Part shown: one piece after another, positions 1 through 8,100 of the stretch
Position numbering within the stretch: the stretch's first letter is position 1
Layout: every line of letters begins with the position of its first letter
NCBI GenBank assembly: GCA_964474685.1
Contig: CAYYTE010000039.1
Coordinates: forward strand, 1 to 11,285
Length of the DNA stretch: 11,285 bases
Reading direction: 5' to 3'
From: UBA1737 sp964474685
GTDB lineage: Bacteria > Bacillota_I > Bacilli_A > ML615J-28 > CAG-313
Program-made: the position numbers and the translations under genes
Notes under the pieces: model-generated
The model's input: only the letters and a program-made list of their open reading frames with translations
The model's database searches: none
What the model was told of the DNA's origin: nothing

Positions 1-22
1 AATATTGAATATTTCACTTTTC

Positions 23-51
23 TTTTAATAATAGAATATTTATGCTATAAT
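23..51 (+). promoter_or_regulatory. Promoter for the tmk operon (extended -10)
   Basis: A perfect TATAAT lies at 46-51, preceded by TGC at 43-45, giving an extended -10 (TGnTATAAT). At a 17-base spacing the -35 position (23-28) reads TTTTAA, a poor match, so the extended -10 probably carries recognition. The expected transcript start is near 58, leaving a short leader before the tmk start at 76. The call rests on consensus matching only. Confidence 0.7.
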
Positions 52-75
52 AAATATAGAAAAAGTGAGGTCTAT

Positions 76-708
76 ATGAAAGGCTTGTTTATATCTTTTG
101 AAGGAAACGATGGTTCCGGGAAATCGAGTGTTATAAAAAAAGTAGTTGAAGAACTACAAAAAATGAATTTTGATGTTTTAGTTACAAGGGAACCGGGTGG
201 AAGTTCAATATCAGAGAAGATTCGGGATATTGTCTTAGACCCCCAAAATATAGGAATGGACCCTGTTACGGAAGCATATTTGTATGCGGCTAGTAGAAGA
301 GAACATGTACAAAAAGTTATTAATCCTGCACTTCAAGAAGGCAAAGTAGTTATTTGCGACCGTTATATTGACTCTTCCTTGGCATATCAAGGTGGAGGAA
401 GAGAACTAGGAATTGATAATGTTTTAAATATTAATAAATACGCTGTTGAATCTACAATTCCTGATTTAACGATTATATTATGTGTTAAACCAGAGATTGG
501 CCTAAATCGAATTAATAAATTTCGACATGAAAAAGATCGGCTTGAACAAGAAACCATCGAATTTCATAAAAGAGTGTATGACGCATATCAAGTAATTAGT
601 AAAATGTATCCCAACCGAATTGCTCTTGTTAATGGAGAAGGAAGCTTAGAAGAGGAATGTAATTTAACTCTTGACGTAGTATTAAAGTTTTTAAAGGAAC
701 ATAGGTAA
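76..708 (+). CDS. tmk: Thymidylate kinase (dTMP kinase)
   Basis: Phosphorylates dTMP to dTDP with ATP in the cytoplasm, an essential step of dTTP synthesis. At 210 residues it has the usual length. The P-loop GNDGSGKS sits at residues 10-17, the REPGG substrate-site motif at 38-42, the DRY motif with the following SSLAYQGGGR at 95-109, and the Arg/Asp-rich LID segment (R145, R150, DRLE at 154-157) in the normal place. The ATG at 76 follows GTGAGG, an acceptable Shine-Dalgarno site. It is the first gene of a tight five-gene operon behind the promoter at 23-51; holB begins one base after its stop codon. This position next to holB is a classic Firmicute arrangement. Nothing is missing, and the identification is secure from motifs. 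Confidence 0.97.
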   Translation: MKGLFISFEGNDGSGKSSVIKKVVEELQKMNFDVLVTREPGGSSISEKIRDIVLDPQNIGMDPVTEAYLYAASRREHVQKVINPALQEGKVVICDRYIDSSLAYQGGGRELGIDNVLNINKYAVESTIPDLTIILCVKPEIGLNRINKFRHEKDRLEQETIEFHKRVYDAYQVISKMYPNRIALVNGEGSLEEECNLTLDVVLKFLKEHR

Positions 709-709
709 A

Positions 710-1678
710 ATGGATTGTAAGGAAATTGAAACAAAACAGCCTGAAGTAATTCGCTTTTTTAAAAATGCTTATGAGAAAAATCGAATTGTTCATGCATATT
801 TATTTGAAGGAAATAACGGAAGCGGATTATTAGAAGCCGCAAAGTATTTTTCTATGCTTTTGTTATGTCAAGATAAACTAAATCATCCTTGTTTTAAATG
901 CAAGGATTGCCAAAGAATTATGGATGGCACTCATACAAATGTAATTATGATTAATCCTGAGAATAATAATATATCTAAAGATAAGATTCAAGACCTAATT
1001 CATGATTTCTCAATGACGAGTCTTGAAGGAGGATCACAAATATCTATTATCAATGAGGCGGATTTGTTAAATCAAGCAAGTGCAAATGCTTTATTGAAGT
1101 TTCTAGAAGAACCGATGGATAATCATTTCACTATATTAATTACGAATAACAAGAATAAGATAATACCGACTATTCTTTCTAGAGTTCAAGTGATTCATTT
1201 TCATCCTGAATCGGAGTCTGAATTAATTCTTAAACTATCAAAAGAAGGACTCGATTTAGATTTAGCCTATGTCATATCCCAAATATCGACAGATTTTGAA
1301 GAATGCAAAAGAATTATTGATGAAGATGTAGCAAAGAATATATATGTTTTGGCAAACAAGATTATGAAATGTGCTTTTACTAAAGAAAATATGTATGTTC
1401 AGTATTTTATTGAAAGAAATACTTTGCTAAATGAAGACCGCAAGTGGCAGTTTTATTTTTTAAATATATTCTTGTTGATGTTTCAAGAACTTCTATTAGA
1501 TGATACTATGCATTATTTTAAGGATATTTTACCAAATGATACTACATTAGATAGGACGAAAGCAATTCACGCTATGGATCTTATTAGTGAATGTCACGAG
1601 CGTATTGAGCAAAACGGGAATTTAGATTTACAATATACAAATCTATTTATAAAATTAAATGATTTAAAATCCATTTAA
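710..1678 (+). CDS. holB: DNA polymerase III delta' subunit (clamp loader)
   Basis: A clamp-loader subunit that works with delta and tau/gamma to place the beta sliding clamp on DNA; it is an AAA+ family protein. The zinc-module cysteines are C53, C61, C64 and C67, spaced almost as in the known delta' proteins. Residues 116-134 (EADLLNQASANALLKFLEE) form the diagnostic Walker B/sensor stretch, and S157-R158 is the SRC-type arginine motif in the form SRV. The P-loop position (residues 34-41, GNNGSGLL) lacks the GK[S/T], so this subunit should not bind ATP in the usual way, as is typical of a non-motor delta'. At 322 residues the length is normal. The start lies one base after the tmk stop, with AAAGGA at 694-699 upstream, so translational coupling is likely. 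The C-terminal collar region is poorly conserved, as usual in this family. Confidence 0.95.
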   Translation: MDCKEIETKQPEVIRFFKNAYEKNRIVHAYLFEGNNGSGLLEAAKYFSMLLLCQDKLNHPCFKCKDCQRIMDGTHTNVIMINPENNNISKDKIQDLIHDFSMTSLEGGSQISIINEADLLNQASANALLKFLEEPMDNHFTILITNNKNKIIPTILSRVQVIHFHPESESELILKLSKEGLDLDLAYVISQISTDFEECKRIIDEDVAKNIYVLANKIMKCAFTKENMYVQYFIERNTLLNEDRKWQFYFLNIFLLMFQELLLDDTMHYFKDILPNDTTLDRTKAIHAMDLISECHERIEQNGNLDLQYTNLFIKLNDLKSI

Positions 1679-1701
1679 GGATTTATTGGAAAGGAAATAT
1701 A

Positions 1702-2541
1702 ATGATAAAAATTGTAGGAATTCAATTTAAGAATGCGGGTCGAATCTATTACTTTGATCCTTTAGATATTGAGTTTAATATTGGCGATACAGCAATTGTT
1801 GAAACAGTAAGAGGATTAGAACTCGGATATGTTGCAATTGCAAATAAAGAAATTGAAGAAAAAGAGAACCAATTTGAGCTAAAACCGGTTATCCGTAAGG
1901 GAGATAAAGAAGACCTGGAGCAAGCACATATTAATGATGAGATGGCAATAGAGGCCTTTCAAATCTTTAAGAAGTATGTAGCGAAGTTAGAACTACCGAT
2001 GAAACCTCTTTATGCTGAGTACACAATTGACCAATCAAAGGTTCTATTCTATTATGAATCAGAAGATAGAGTAGACTTTAGAGAATTACTTCGTTATTTA
2101 ACGCCACAATTTCACCTTCGTGTTGAATTGCGTCAGATTAGTTCAAGGGAAGCTGCGAGAGTTGTGGGTGGTATTGGGAACTGTGGCAGAGAAGTTTGTT
2201 GTAAAAAGTTTTTAACTGATTTTCAATATGTTACAATGAAAATGGCCAAGGACCAATCTATGAGTTTAAATACTTCAAAGATTAGTGGGTTATGTGGGAA
2301 ACTTATGTGTTGTATCGCTTTCGAAAATTCAACATATCAAGATTTAAAAAAGGAATTCCCATTGATTGGTAGTATCGTAAAGACACCAAATTGCCCTTGT
2401 TCAAGAGTAGTTGGAGTAGATCTTATAAAAGGGACCGTCAAAGCACAAGAGGAAAACAATTCACCTGCTGCAGTATATCCTTTAAAGGATATATTTCCGG
2501 TTGCTCCAAAACAAGAGAAAGATAAAAATGACTCAGAGTAA
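1702..2541 (+). CDS. ricT: RicT/YaaT PSP1-domain regulatory protein
   Basis: A PSP1 C-terminal domain protein. In Bacillus the RicA-RicF-RicT (YmcA-YlbF-YaaT) complex binds Fe-S clusters and assists RNase Y in mRNA maturation, affecting sporulation, competence and biofilm formation. The family signature is strong: GIGNCGREVCC at residues 157-167, KMAKDQSMSLN at 180-190, and KISGLCGKLMCC at 193-204. Cysteines at 161, 166, 167, 198, 203 and 204 are the likely cluster ligands or their neighbours, and a further CPC at 231-233 follows. At 279 residues the length is typical. AAAGGAA just upstream of the ATG is a good ribosome binding site; the gap from holB is 23 bases. The Lys/Glu-rich tail overlaps the start of the next gene by 14 bases. 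No partner ricA or ricF gene is in the window. Confidence 0.94.
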   Translation: MIKIVGIQFKNAGRIYYFDPLDIEFNIGDTAIVETVRGLELGYVAIANKEIEEKENQFELKPVIRKGDKEDLEQAHINDEMAIEAFQIFKKYVAKLELPMKPLYAEYTIDQSKVLFYYESEDRVDFRELLRYLTPQFHLRVELRQISSREAARVVGGIGNCGREVCCKKFLTDFQYVTMKMAKDQSMSLNTSKISGLCGKLMCCIAFENSTYQDLKKEFPLIGSIVKTPNCPCSRVVGVDLIKGTVKAQEENNSPAAVYPLKDIFPVAPKQEKDKNDSE

Positions 2542-3295
2542 AAAGAACTCCTCAAGTCTTGTTTTAAATGATTTGTTAGGTTATCCAGGTTTGAAAATAT
2601 ATCAAAGGCCAGATACATTTAATTTTTCTTTGGATTCTACAATTTTAGCTTATTTTGTTTCACTGAATCTATCCACAAAAAAGGTGATTGATTTAGGATG
2701 TGGGAATGGATATATACCAATTTTCTTATCCTTACGTACAAATGCAAAGTTATATGGTGTGGAAATACAAGAAGATTTATTTAATTTAGCAATAAAGAGC
2801 GTAGAATACAATCATTTAGAAAATAGAATTCAGTTATATTGTGGTGACATAAAGACGATTTATGAAACCGTTGGTGTTCAACAATTTGATTGTGTAACTT
2901 GTAATCCCCCTTATTTTGTATATAACGATTCTTCAAATATAAATTGTAATGATTACCTAACTATTGCTCGGCATGAAGTTAAGATTACTTTAGAGGATTG
3001 TTTGCAAGCTTCTGTTCGTCTTTTAAAAGACCAGGGAAAACTTGCAATGGTACATAGGACGGCTCGTTTTACGGATGTTTTATTTATGTTTAAAAAATAT
3101 CATATTGAACCGATTCGGGTTTTGTTTGTTTATCCAAAACACTCTTCATCAGAAAGTAAATTATTTTTTATAGAGGGAAGAAAAACAACTAGTGTAAGTA
3201 ATTTAAAGATATTACCTCCTATCTATGTAAAAAATGAAGATGACACTTATACGGAAGAGATTTTGAAAATATTTAATTACAAGAAAGTAGAATAA
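2528..3295 (+). CDS. tRNA1(Val) (adenine-N6) methyltransferase family (TrmN6/YabB-like)
   Basis: A SAM-dependent methyltransferase of the TrmN6/YfiC group, expected to methylate an adenine N6 (A37 of tRNA1Val in E. coli; the substrate in Firmicutes is inferred). Motif I is VIDLGCGNGYIP at residues 53-64, the SAM ribose acidic residue is E79 (YGVEI), and the N6-adenine catalytic motif is NPPY at 126-129. The N-terminal LNDLLGY followed by FSLDSTILAYF matches the family opening. I chose the ATG at 2528 (255 residues). An in-frame ATG at 2501 would add nine residues but has no Shine-Dalgarno site, and family members begin close to the LNDLL motif. The start overlaps the end of ricT by 14 bases with only a weak AAGAGA upstream, so coupled translation is likely. 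Bacillus has its homologue yabB in the same neighbourhood. Confidence 0.88.
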   Translation: MTQSKKNSSSLVLNDLLGYPGLKIYQRPDTFNFSLDSTILAYFVSLNLSTKKVIDLGCGNGYIPIFLSLRTNAKLYGVEIQEDLFNLAIKSVEYNHLENRIQLYCGDIKTIYETVGVQQFDCVTCNPPYFVYNDSSNINCNDYLTIARHEVKITLEDCLQASVRLLKDQGKLAMVHRTARFTDVLFMFKKYHIEPIRVLFVYPKHSSSESKLFFIEGRKTTSVSNLKILPPIYVKNEDDTYTEEILKIFNYKKVE

Positions 3296-3296
3296 A

Positions 3297-4154
3297 ATGA
3301 AAAGAAATGGAAAACAAATTCAAGGTGCGAGGTTATATTTAGTTGGAACTCCCATAGGGAACTATGATGATATGACGTTTCGAGCAATTGACACCTTAAA
3401 GAAAGTAAAATATATATATTGTGAAGACACGAGAATTACATCGCAGTTGCTTTTTCATTTTGATATTCATACACCCCTAAGAAGTTACAATGTTGTTACA
3501 GAAAATGAATTAACTGATGGACTATTAGACTTAGTGCTATCGGGAAATGATGTGGCAATTGTTAGTGATGCGGGGATGCCAGGAATAAGTGATCCGGGTT
3601 TTCTAGCTTGTAAAAATGCTTGGGATAAAGGAATTAATGTGGAAGTGATTCCAGGTGTGAGTGCTTCTTTAATGGCAATTGTTGCTTCTGGCATTCCTTG
3701 TCGTAACTTTTATTTTGTAGGTTTTTTAAATAGTAAACAATCGAAAAGGATTGAAGAACTTAATTCTTTAAAGCGCTTTAAATCAACAATGATTATATAT
3801 GAGGCTCCTCATAGAATATCTGAATGCCTAAAAGATATAGACATGGTTTTTGGAACTAGACAAATTGTTGTGGCAAGAGAACTTACAAAAAAGTATGAAG
3901 AGCATTTAAAAGGAACAGCAAAAGAAATTTTGGATGTTGTTCAAACTATTAAAGGTGAAATTGTTATAATTATTGAAGGGGCAACGGAAGAGGAAGTTAA
4001 AAGCGAAATTAATAAACTATCCCTACCGAAGCATTTTGAGTATTATACGGATTTAGGATATGATAAAAAAGATGCTTTAAAAAAAGTAGCTAACGATTTG
4101 AATTGTTCTAAAAGTGAGATATATTCGAAATTATTTGGGAAAGACAAAATATAA
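3297..4154 (+). CDS. rsmI: 16S rRNA (cytidine-1402-2'-O)-methyltransferase RsmI
   Basis: Methylates the ribose of C1402 in the 16S rRNA P-site region using SAM, tuning decoding. It belongs to the tetrapyrrole-methylase-fold family. Nearly every family motif is visible: GTPIGN at residues 17-22, EDTR at 43-46, SDAGMPGISDPG at 90-101, IPGVSA at 118-123, EAPHR at 169-173, RELTKKYEE at 194-202, and GEIV at 220-223. The C-terminal tail (about 243-285) with KKDALKKVANDL then KSEIYSKL matches the small helical C-terminal domain of RsmI. At 285 residues it is full length. The start lies one base after the previous stop (TAA-A-ATG) without a strong Shine-Dalgarno site, suggesting reinitiation. It is the last gene of the operon and is followed by a hairpin. 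It is the equivalent of Bacillus yabC. Confidence 0.96.
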   Translation: MKRNGKQIQGARLYLVGTPIGNYDDMTFRAIDTLKKVKYIYCEDTRITSQLLFHFDIHTPLRSYNVVTENELTDGLLDLVLSGNDVAIVSDAGMPGISDPGFLACKNAWDKGINVEVIPGVSASLMAIVASGIPCRNFYFVGFLNSKQSKRIEELNSLKRFKSTMIIYEAPHRISECLKDIDMVFGTRQIVVARELTKKYEEHLKGTAKEILDVVQTIKGEIVIIIEGATEEEVKSEINKLSLPKHFEYYTDLGYDKKDALKKVANDLNCSKSEIYSKLFGKDKI

Positions 4155-4156
4155 AC

Positions 4157-4193
4157 AAACACGTAAGGGGATTAAAGTCTTTTACGTGTTTTT
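4157..4193 (+). terminator. Hairpin terminator (possibly leaky) after rsmI
   Basis: AAACACGTAA (4157-4166) pairs perfectly with TTACGTGTTT (4182-4191), ten base pairs, and four further pairs with G-U wobbles close toward a seven-base loop (4171-4177). Only five T's follow (4189-4193), three of them inside the stem, and then the sequence turns to AAAAGAG. The short T-run suggests incomplete termination. No convincing promoter lies between here and the next gene, so read-through may supply the gene at 4211. Confidence 0.72.
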
Positions 4194-4210
4194 AAAAGAG
4201 AGGAAGAATT

Positions 4211-5020
4211 ATGAAAAAATATTTACACTTATTTGGATTTATCACTTGTTTCTTTGCACTTATAACAATTTGCTTTTTCCCAATATATAAAGTAGATCGT
4301 AATAAAGTGTATGAAGTATATAAAGAAAAGATAGACGCAGAAGTTCAAGAGATGATTACAGCGGATTCTACAATCGAAGAAAGTCTTGCTAAAGAAACTG
4401 TAGTTACAAAGTATACAGGGACAGTTCTACAGTCAATGTTCTTTTATGGCTACTACGAAGATGCCATAGCAAGTGGCGAAATGACACCTGCTGAAGCCAC
4501 AAAAGAAGTAGATGAGGATGTTGCATATATAGCAAAAAACGGAGTACGACTAAAAGATCTATTAATTTCTATGAAGCATATTAAGACTTATGATGTTGAA
4601 ATGTGGAAAGAATTGTCTAGTAAAGAAGGGTCTACTATATCAAAAATCAAACAAATAATTACAGAAGGCTATAATCCTTTTCCACTGCTTGGCGTTATCG
4701 TTGGATATTTATTTGTTGTTGCATTTTTAATTGCAATAATGATTAAATGTGCTCTTGCCTTCTTTATTTCAAAAAAGAAAGGCGGCACGCTTTGGCTGTC
4801 TTTAGTTGGTGGAGCACTAACTTATTTAATGATTCTATTGAAGGATTTTTTAGATCTTGATCAAGTAATTGCTTCATCTAATTTTGGGTTTAAAAGTTTG
4901 AATATTTTCTTATATGCATCATTTCCAACAAGTACCTTATGGTTTGTTTTTGCTTTATTCATTATTTCTGCAGTTCTTGGTGCAATCAAAATATTTTTTA
5001 AAACACCTGCCACAAAGTAA
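4211..5020 (+). CDS. Unrecognised four-helix membrane protein
   Basis: I do not recognise this 269-residue protein. Hydrophobic segments are visible at about residues 7-25, 158-182, 194-212 and 240-262. Lysines at the N-terminus, the KKK at 188-190 and the C-terminal lysines favour both ends inside the cell. This places residues 26-156, a polar, acidic, predicted mostly helical segment, outside the membrane. No cysteine pairs, catalytic motif or lipobox is evident. The ATG has a good AGAGGAAG ribosome binding site at 4198-4205. It follows rsmI after the hairpin at 4157-4193, and no clear terminator separates it from the PFOR promoter region. A weak -35/-10-like pair (TTGAAT at 4098, TATATT at 4120) inside rsmI could drive it, but this is speculative. 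It is probably a real gene: the coding pattern is sustained, the RBS is good and the topology is coherent. Confidence 0.8.
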   Translation: MKKYLHLFGFITCFFALITICFFPIYKVDRNKVYEVYKEKIDAEVQEMITADSTIEESLAKETVVTKYTGTVLQSMFFYGYYEDAIASGEMTPAEATKEVDEDVAYIAKNGVRLKDLLISMKHIKTYDVEMWKELSSKEGSTISKIKQIITEGYNPFPLLGVIVGYLFVVAFLIAIMIKCALAFFISKKKGGTLWLSLVGGALTYLMILLKDFLDLDQVIASSNFGFKSLNIFLYASFPTSTLWFVFALFIISAVLGAIKIFFKTPATK

Positions 5021-5057
5021 CAAAAATCAACATAACCTAAGTTGTAAGTTAAATTCC

Positions 5058-5086
5058 TTTATATAATTATTATAATATGGTATAAT
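5058..5086 (+). promoter_or_regulatory. Promoter for the PFOR gene (extended -10)
   Basis: TATAAT at 5081-5086 is preceded by TGG (5078-5080), making an extended -10. A four-of-six -35 match, TTTATA, lies at 5058-5063 with a 17-base spacer. Two more TATAAT copies at 5062-5067 and 5071-5076 sit just upstream and might act as alternative or decoy -10 elements. The ATGGTATAAT core is identical to those at 8776 and 9174. Confidence 0.7.
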
Positions 5087-5122
5087 AAGTAAGTAAAAAA
5101 ATGAATAAATAGGAGGATATTT

Positions 5123-8100
5123 ATGTCAGAAAAGAAATTCCAATCAATGGATGGAAACCAAGCAGCAGCGTATACAGCATATGCTTTTACTGAAGTAGCT
5201 GGAATCTATCCTATTACTCCATCTAGTCCTATGGCAGAATACCTAGAGGAGTGGGCATCAAAAGGTAAAAAGAATTTATTTGGTATGCCCGTTAAAGTTG
5301 TTGAAATGCAATCCGAAGCTGGAGCAGTTGGTTCTGTTCATGGCTCTTTACAAGCAGGTGCTTTAACAACTACATTTACTGCGTCTCAAGGCCTTTTATT
5401 AAAAATACCAAATATGTATAAAATTGCAGGTGAATTATTACCATGTGTAATTCATGTTGCGGCACGTTCTCTTGCAACTCATGCCTTATCAATTTTTGGT
5501 GACCATCAAGACGTGATGGCTTGTCGTCAAACTGGTTTTGCAATGCTTTGCTCTAGTTCCGTTCAAGAAGTAATGGATTTAGGTGGCGTTGCTCATTTAT
5601 CTACAATTAAATCAAGCGTTCCTTTCCTTCATTTCTTTGATGGATTTAGAACTTCTCATGAAATTCAAAAAGTTGAAGTACTTGATTACGAGTTGTTTGA
5701 TAAGTTACTTGATAGAGAAGCAGTTAAGAAATTCCGTGACCGCGCATTAACATTTGAACATCCGGTTACTCGTGGAACTGCTCAAAATGATGATGTATAT
5801 TTCCAAAATAGAGAAGCACAAAATAACTTCTATGAAAAAGTTCCTGGAATTGTTGCTGATTATATGGAAAAAGTTAGTGAGGCAACAGGCCGTAGTTATG
5901 CTCCATTCGTTTATTATGGTGCAGAAGATGCTACGGATGTAATTATTGCAATGGGTTCTGTAAATGATACAATTAAACAAGTTGTAGATAGCTTAAATGA
6001 AAAAGGCAAAAAAGTTGGATGTGTCAATGTTCATCTTTATAGACCTTTCGCAAAAGAATACTTATTTAAAGTAATTCCATCTACTGTTAAACGTATTGCT
6101 GTTCTTGACAGAACTAAAGAAGCTGGCGCTGGTGCTGAACCTTTATGTGAAGATGTTCGTAGTGCTTATTATGGCGTTAAGGGAGCTCCAAGTATTATTG
6201 GTGGTAGATATGGTCTATCTTCAAAAGATACAACTCCTGCTCAAATTATTGCTGTTTACAAGCATTTAGCTAAAAAAGGTGCATTTGATGGCTTTACTGT
6301 AGGTATTGTTGATGATGTAACACATCTTTCTTTACCTGTTGAAAAAGAAGTTAAGTTATTAAAAGATACTTCTGAACTTGTTTTCTTTGGTTTAGGAAGT
6401 GATGGTACTGTAGGTGCTAATAAAAACACAATTAAGATTATTGGTGATAATACAGATTTATATGCTCAGGCATATTTTGCTTATGACTCAAAGAAGTCCG
6501 GTGGTGTAACAAGATCTCACTTACGTTTTGGTAAGAATCCTATTACTGCTCCTTACTTAGTAAATCAAGCAGATTTCGTATCTTGTTCACTCGAAGCTTA
6601 TGTTGAAAAATATGATATGCTTTCTTGTTTAAAAGATGGTGGAACATTCTTATTGAACTCTGTTCATAATAAAAAAGAAATTGAAGCGTTCCTTCCTAAT
6701 GAATTTAAGAAAGGCTTAGCATTAAAGCATGCTAAATTCTATATTATTGATGCTGTTGATTTAGCTCGTAAGATTGGTTTAGGTGGAAGAACAAATACAA
6801 TTCTTCAATCCGCATTCTTTAAATTAAATGAACAAATTATGCCTTTTGCTGAAGCACAAGACTTAATGAAGAAATATGCTCTTAAGAGTTATGCTAAAAA
6901 AGGTGATGCAGTTGTTCAATTAAACTATCAGGCAATTGAACAAGGTGCAGATAAACTTGTTGAAGTTAAAGTTAAATCAGCTTGGAAGAACTTAGAAGTT
7001 GCAAAAGTTGTTGTAGATCCTAATCGTCCTGAGTTTGTTCGTAACATTGCTGACCCTATTAATGCAGTTAAAGGATATGATTTACCTGTTTCCGCTTTTG
7101 TTGGTCATGAAGACGGCACATTACCAAGTGGTACTGCTCAATATGAGAAACGTGGAACTGCAAACTTTGTTCCTGTTTGGAATCCTGAAAATTGTATTCA
7201 ATGTAACCAATGTTCTTTTGCTTGTCCTCATGCTGTTATTCGTCCATTCCTTGCAACTGCTGAGGAAATGGCAAATGCTCCTGAAGGCACAAAGACATTA
7301 AATCCAGTTCCAAGTAAAGGATTTGAAGGATTAAAATATTCTCTTCAAATTTCTACTCTTGATTGTACTGGTTGTGAAGTATGCGTTAACACTTGTCCAG
7401 GTAAGAGAAACCCAGATGGTACTCAAGCGAAAGCATTAAAGATGGTATCAATCGAAGAAGCACTTGCTGATGGCGATGCAAAACAATCGGCATATTTCTT
7501 TAATCACGTTACTTACAAAGATAATCTTGTTGATAAATCATCTAATCCTAAGAACAGTCAATTTGCTCAACCTTTATTTGAGTTCTCTGGCGCTTGTGGC
7601 GGTTGTGGTGAAACTCCTTATATTAAAGTAGCTACTCAATTATTTGGTGATCATATGATTATTGCTAATGCTACAGGATGTTCTTCTATTTATGGAGGTT
7701 CTTATCCTGCTAGTCCATATACATATAATGCTGAAGGCCGTGGACCTGCTTGGGCAAATTCATTATTTGAAGATAATGCTGAATTTGGCTTTGGTATGAA
7801 AGCTGCAACAGAAGCATTAAAAGACCAACTTGCTACTCATATGGAAGCTGCACTTGCAGACGCTACTTATACAAACGAGGCTACGAAAGAATTATATAAG
7901 ACATGGTTAGCCGCTCGTAATGATTATAAGGTTACAAAAGAAGTTGAAACGAAATTATTACCTTTAATTGAGAAATCTACGAATACTTATGATGCTTCAA
8001 TTTATGCATTAAAAGATCATCTAATTAAGACATCTCAATGGATAATTGGTGGTGATGGCTGGGCTTATGATATCGGATTCGGTGGACTAGACCATGTTAT

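Noticed and set aside
1..45. GAATATT repeated at 7-13 and 34-40 upstream of tmk
   Set aside because: It is short and AT-only apart from one base; expected by chance, with no symmetry around the promoter.
2501..2527. Upstream ATG for the methyltransferase
   Set aside because: It has no Shine-Dalgarno site and would give a 41-base overlap with ricT; the ATG at 2528 fits family N-termini better.
2337..2618. Reverse-strand open frame of 93 codons
   Set aside because: It lies across the end of ricT and the start of the methyltransferase, both strongly supported; it has no RBS or family features.
3485..3694. Reverse-strand open frame inside rsmI
   Set aside because: It is antisense to conserved RsmI motifs, with no independent signals.
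4098..4125. TTGAAT and TATATT with a 16-base spacer inside rsmI
   Set aside because: A partial match in AT-rich coding DNA with no extended -10; too weak to list as a promoter for the 4211 gene.
5101..5112. Mini-ORF ATG AAT AAA TAG before PFOR
   Set aside because: It has only three sense codons and no RBS, and it overlaps the PFOR SD; most likely chance rather than a leader peptide.
5747..5980. Open frames on both strands inside PFOR (5747-5980 reverse, 5754-5942 forward)
   Set aside because: They are shadows of the PFOR coding frame with implausible protein composition.
7035..7301. Forward open frame of 88 codons inside PFOR, rich in Leu
   Set aside because: It overlaps the PFOR ferredoxin-domain codons in another frame; its hydrophobicity is a frame artefact.
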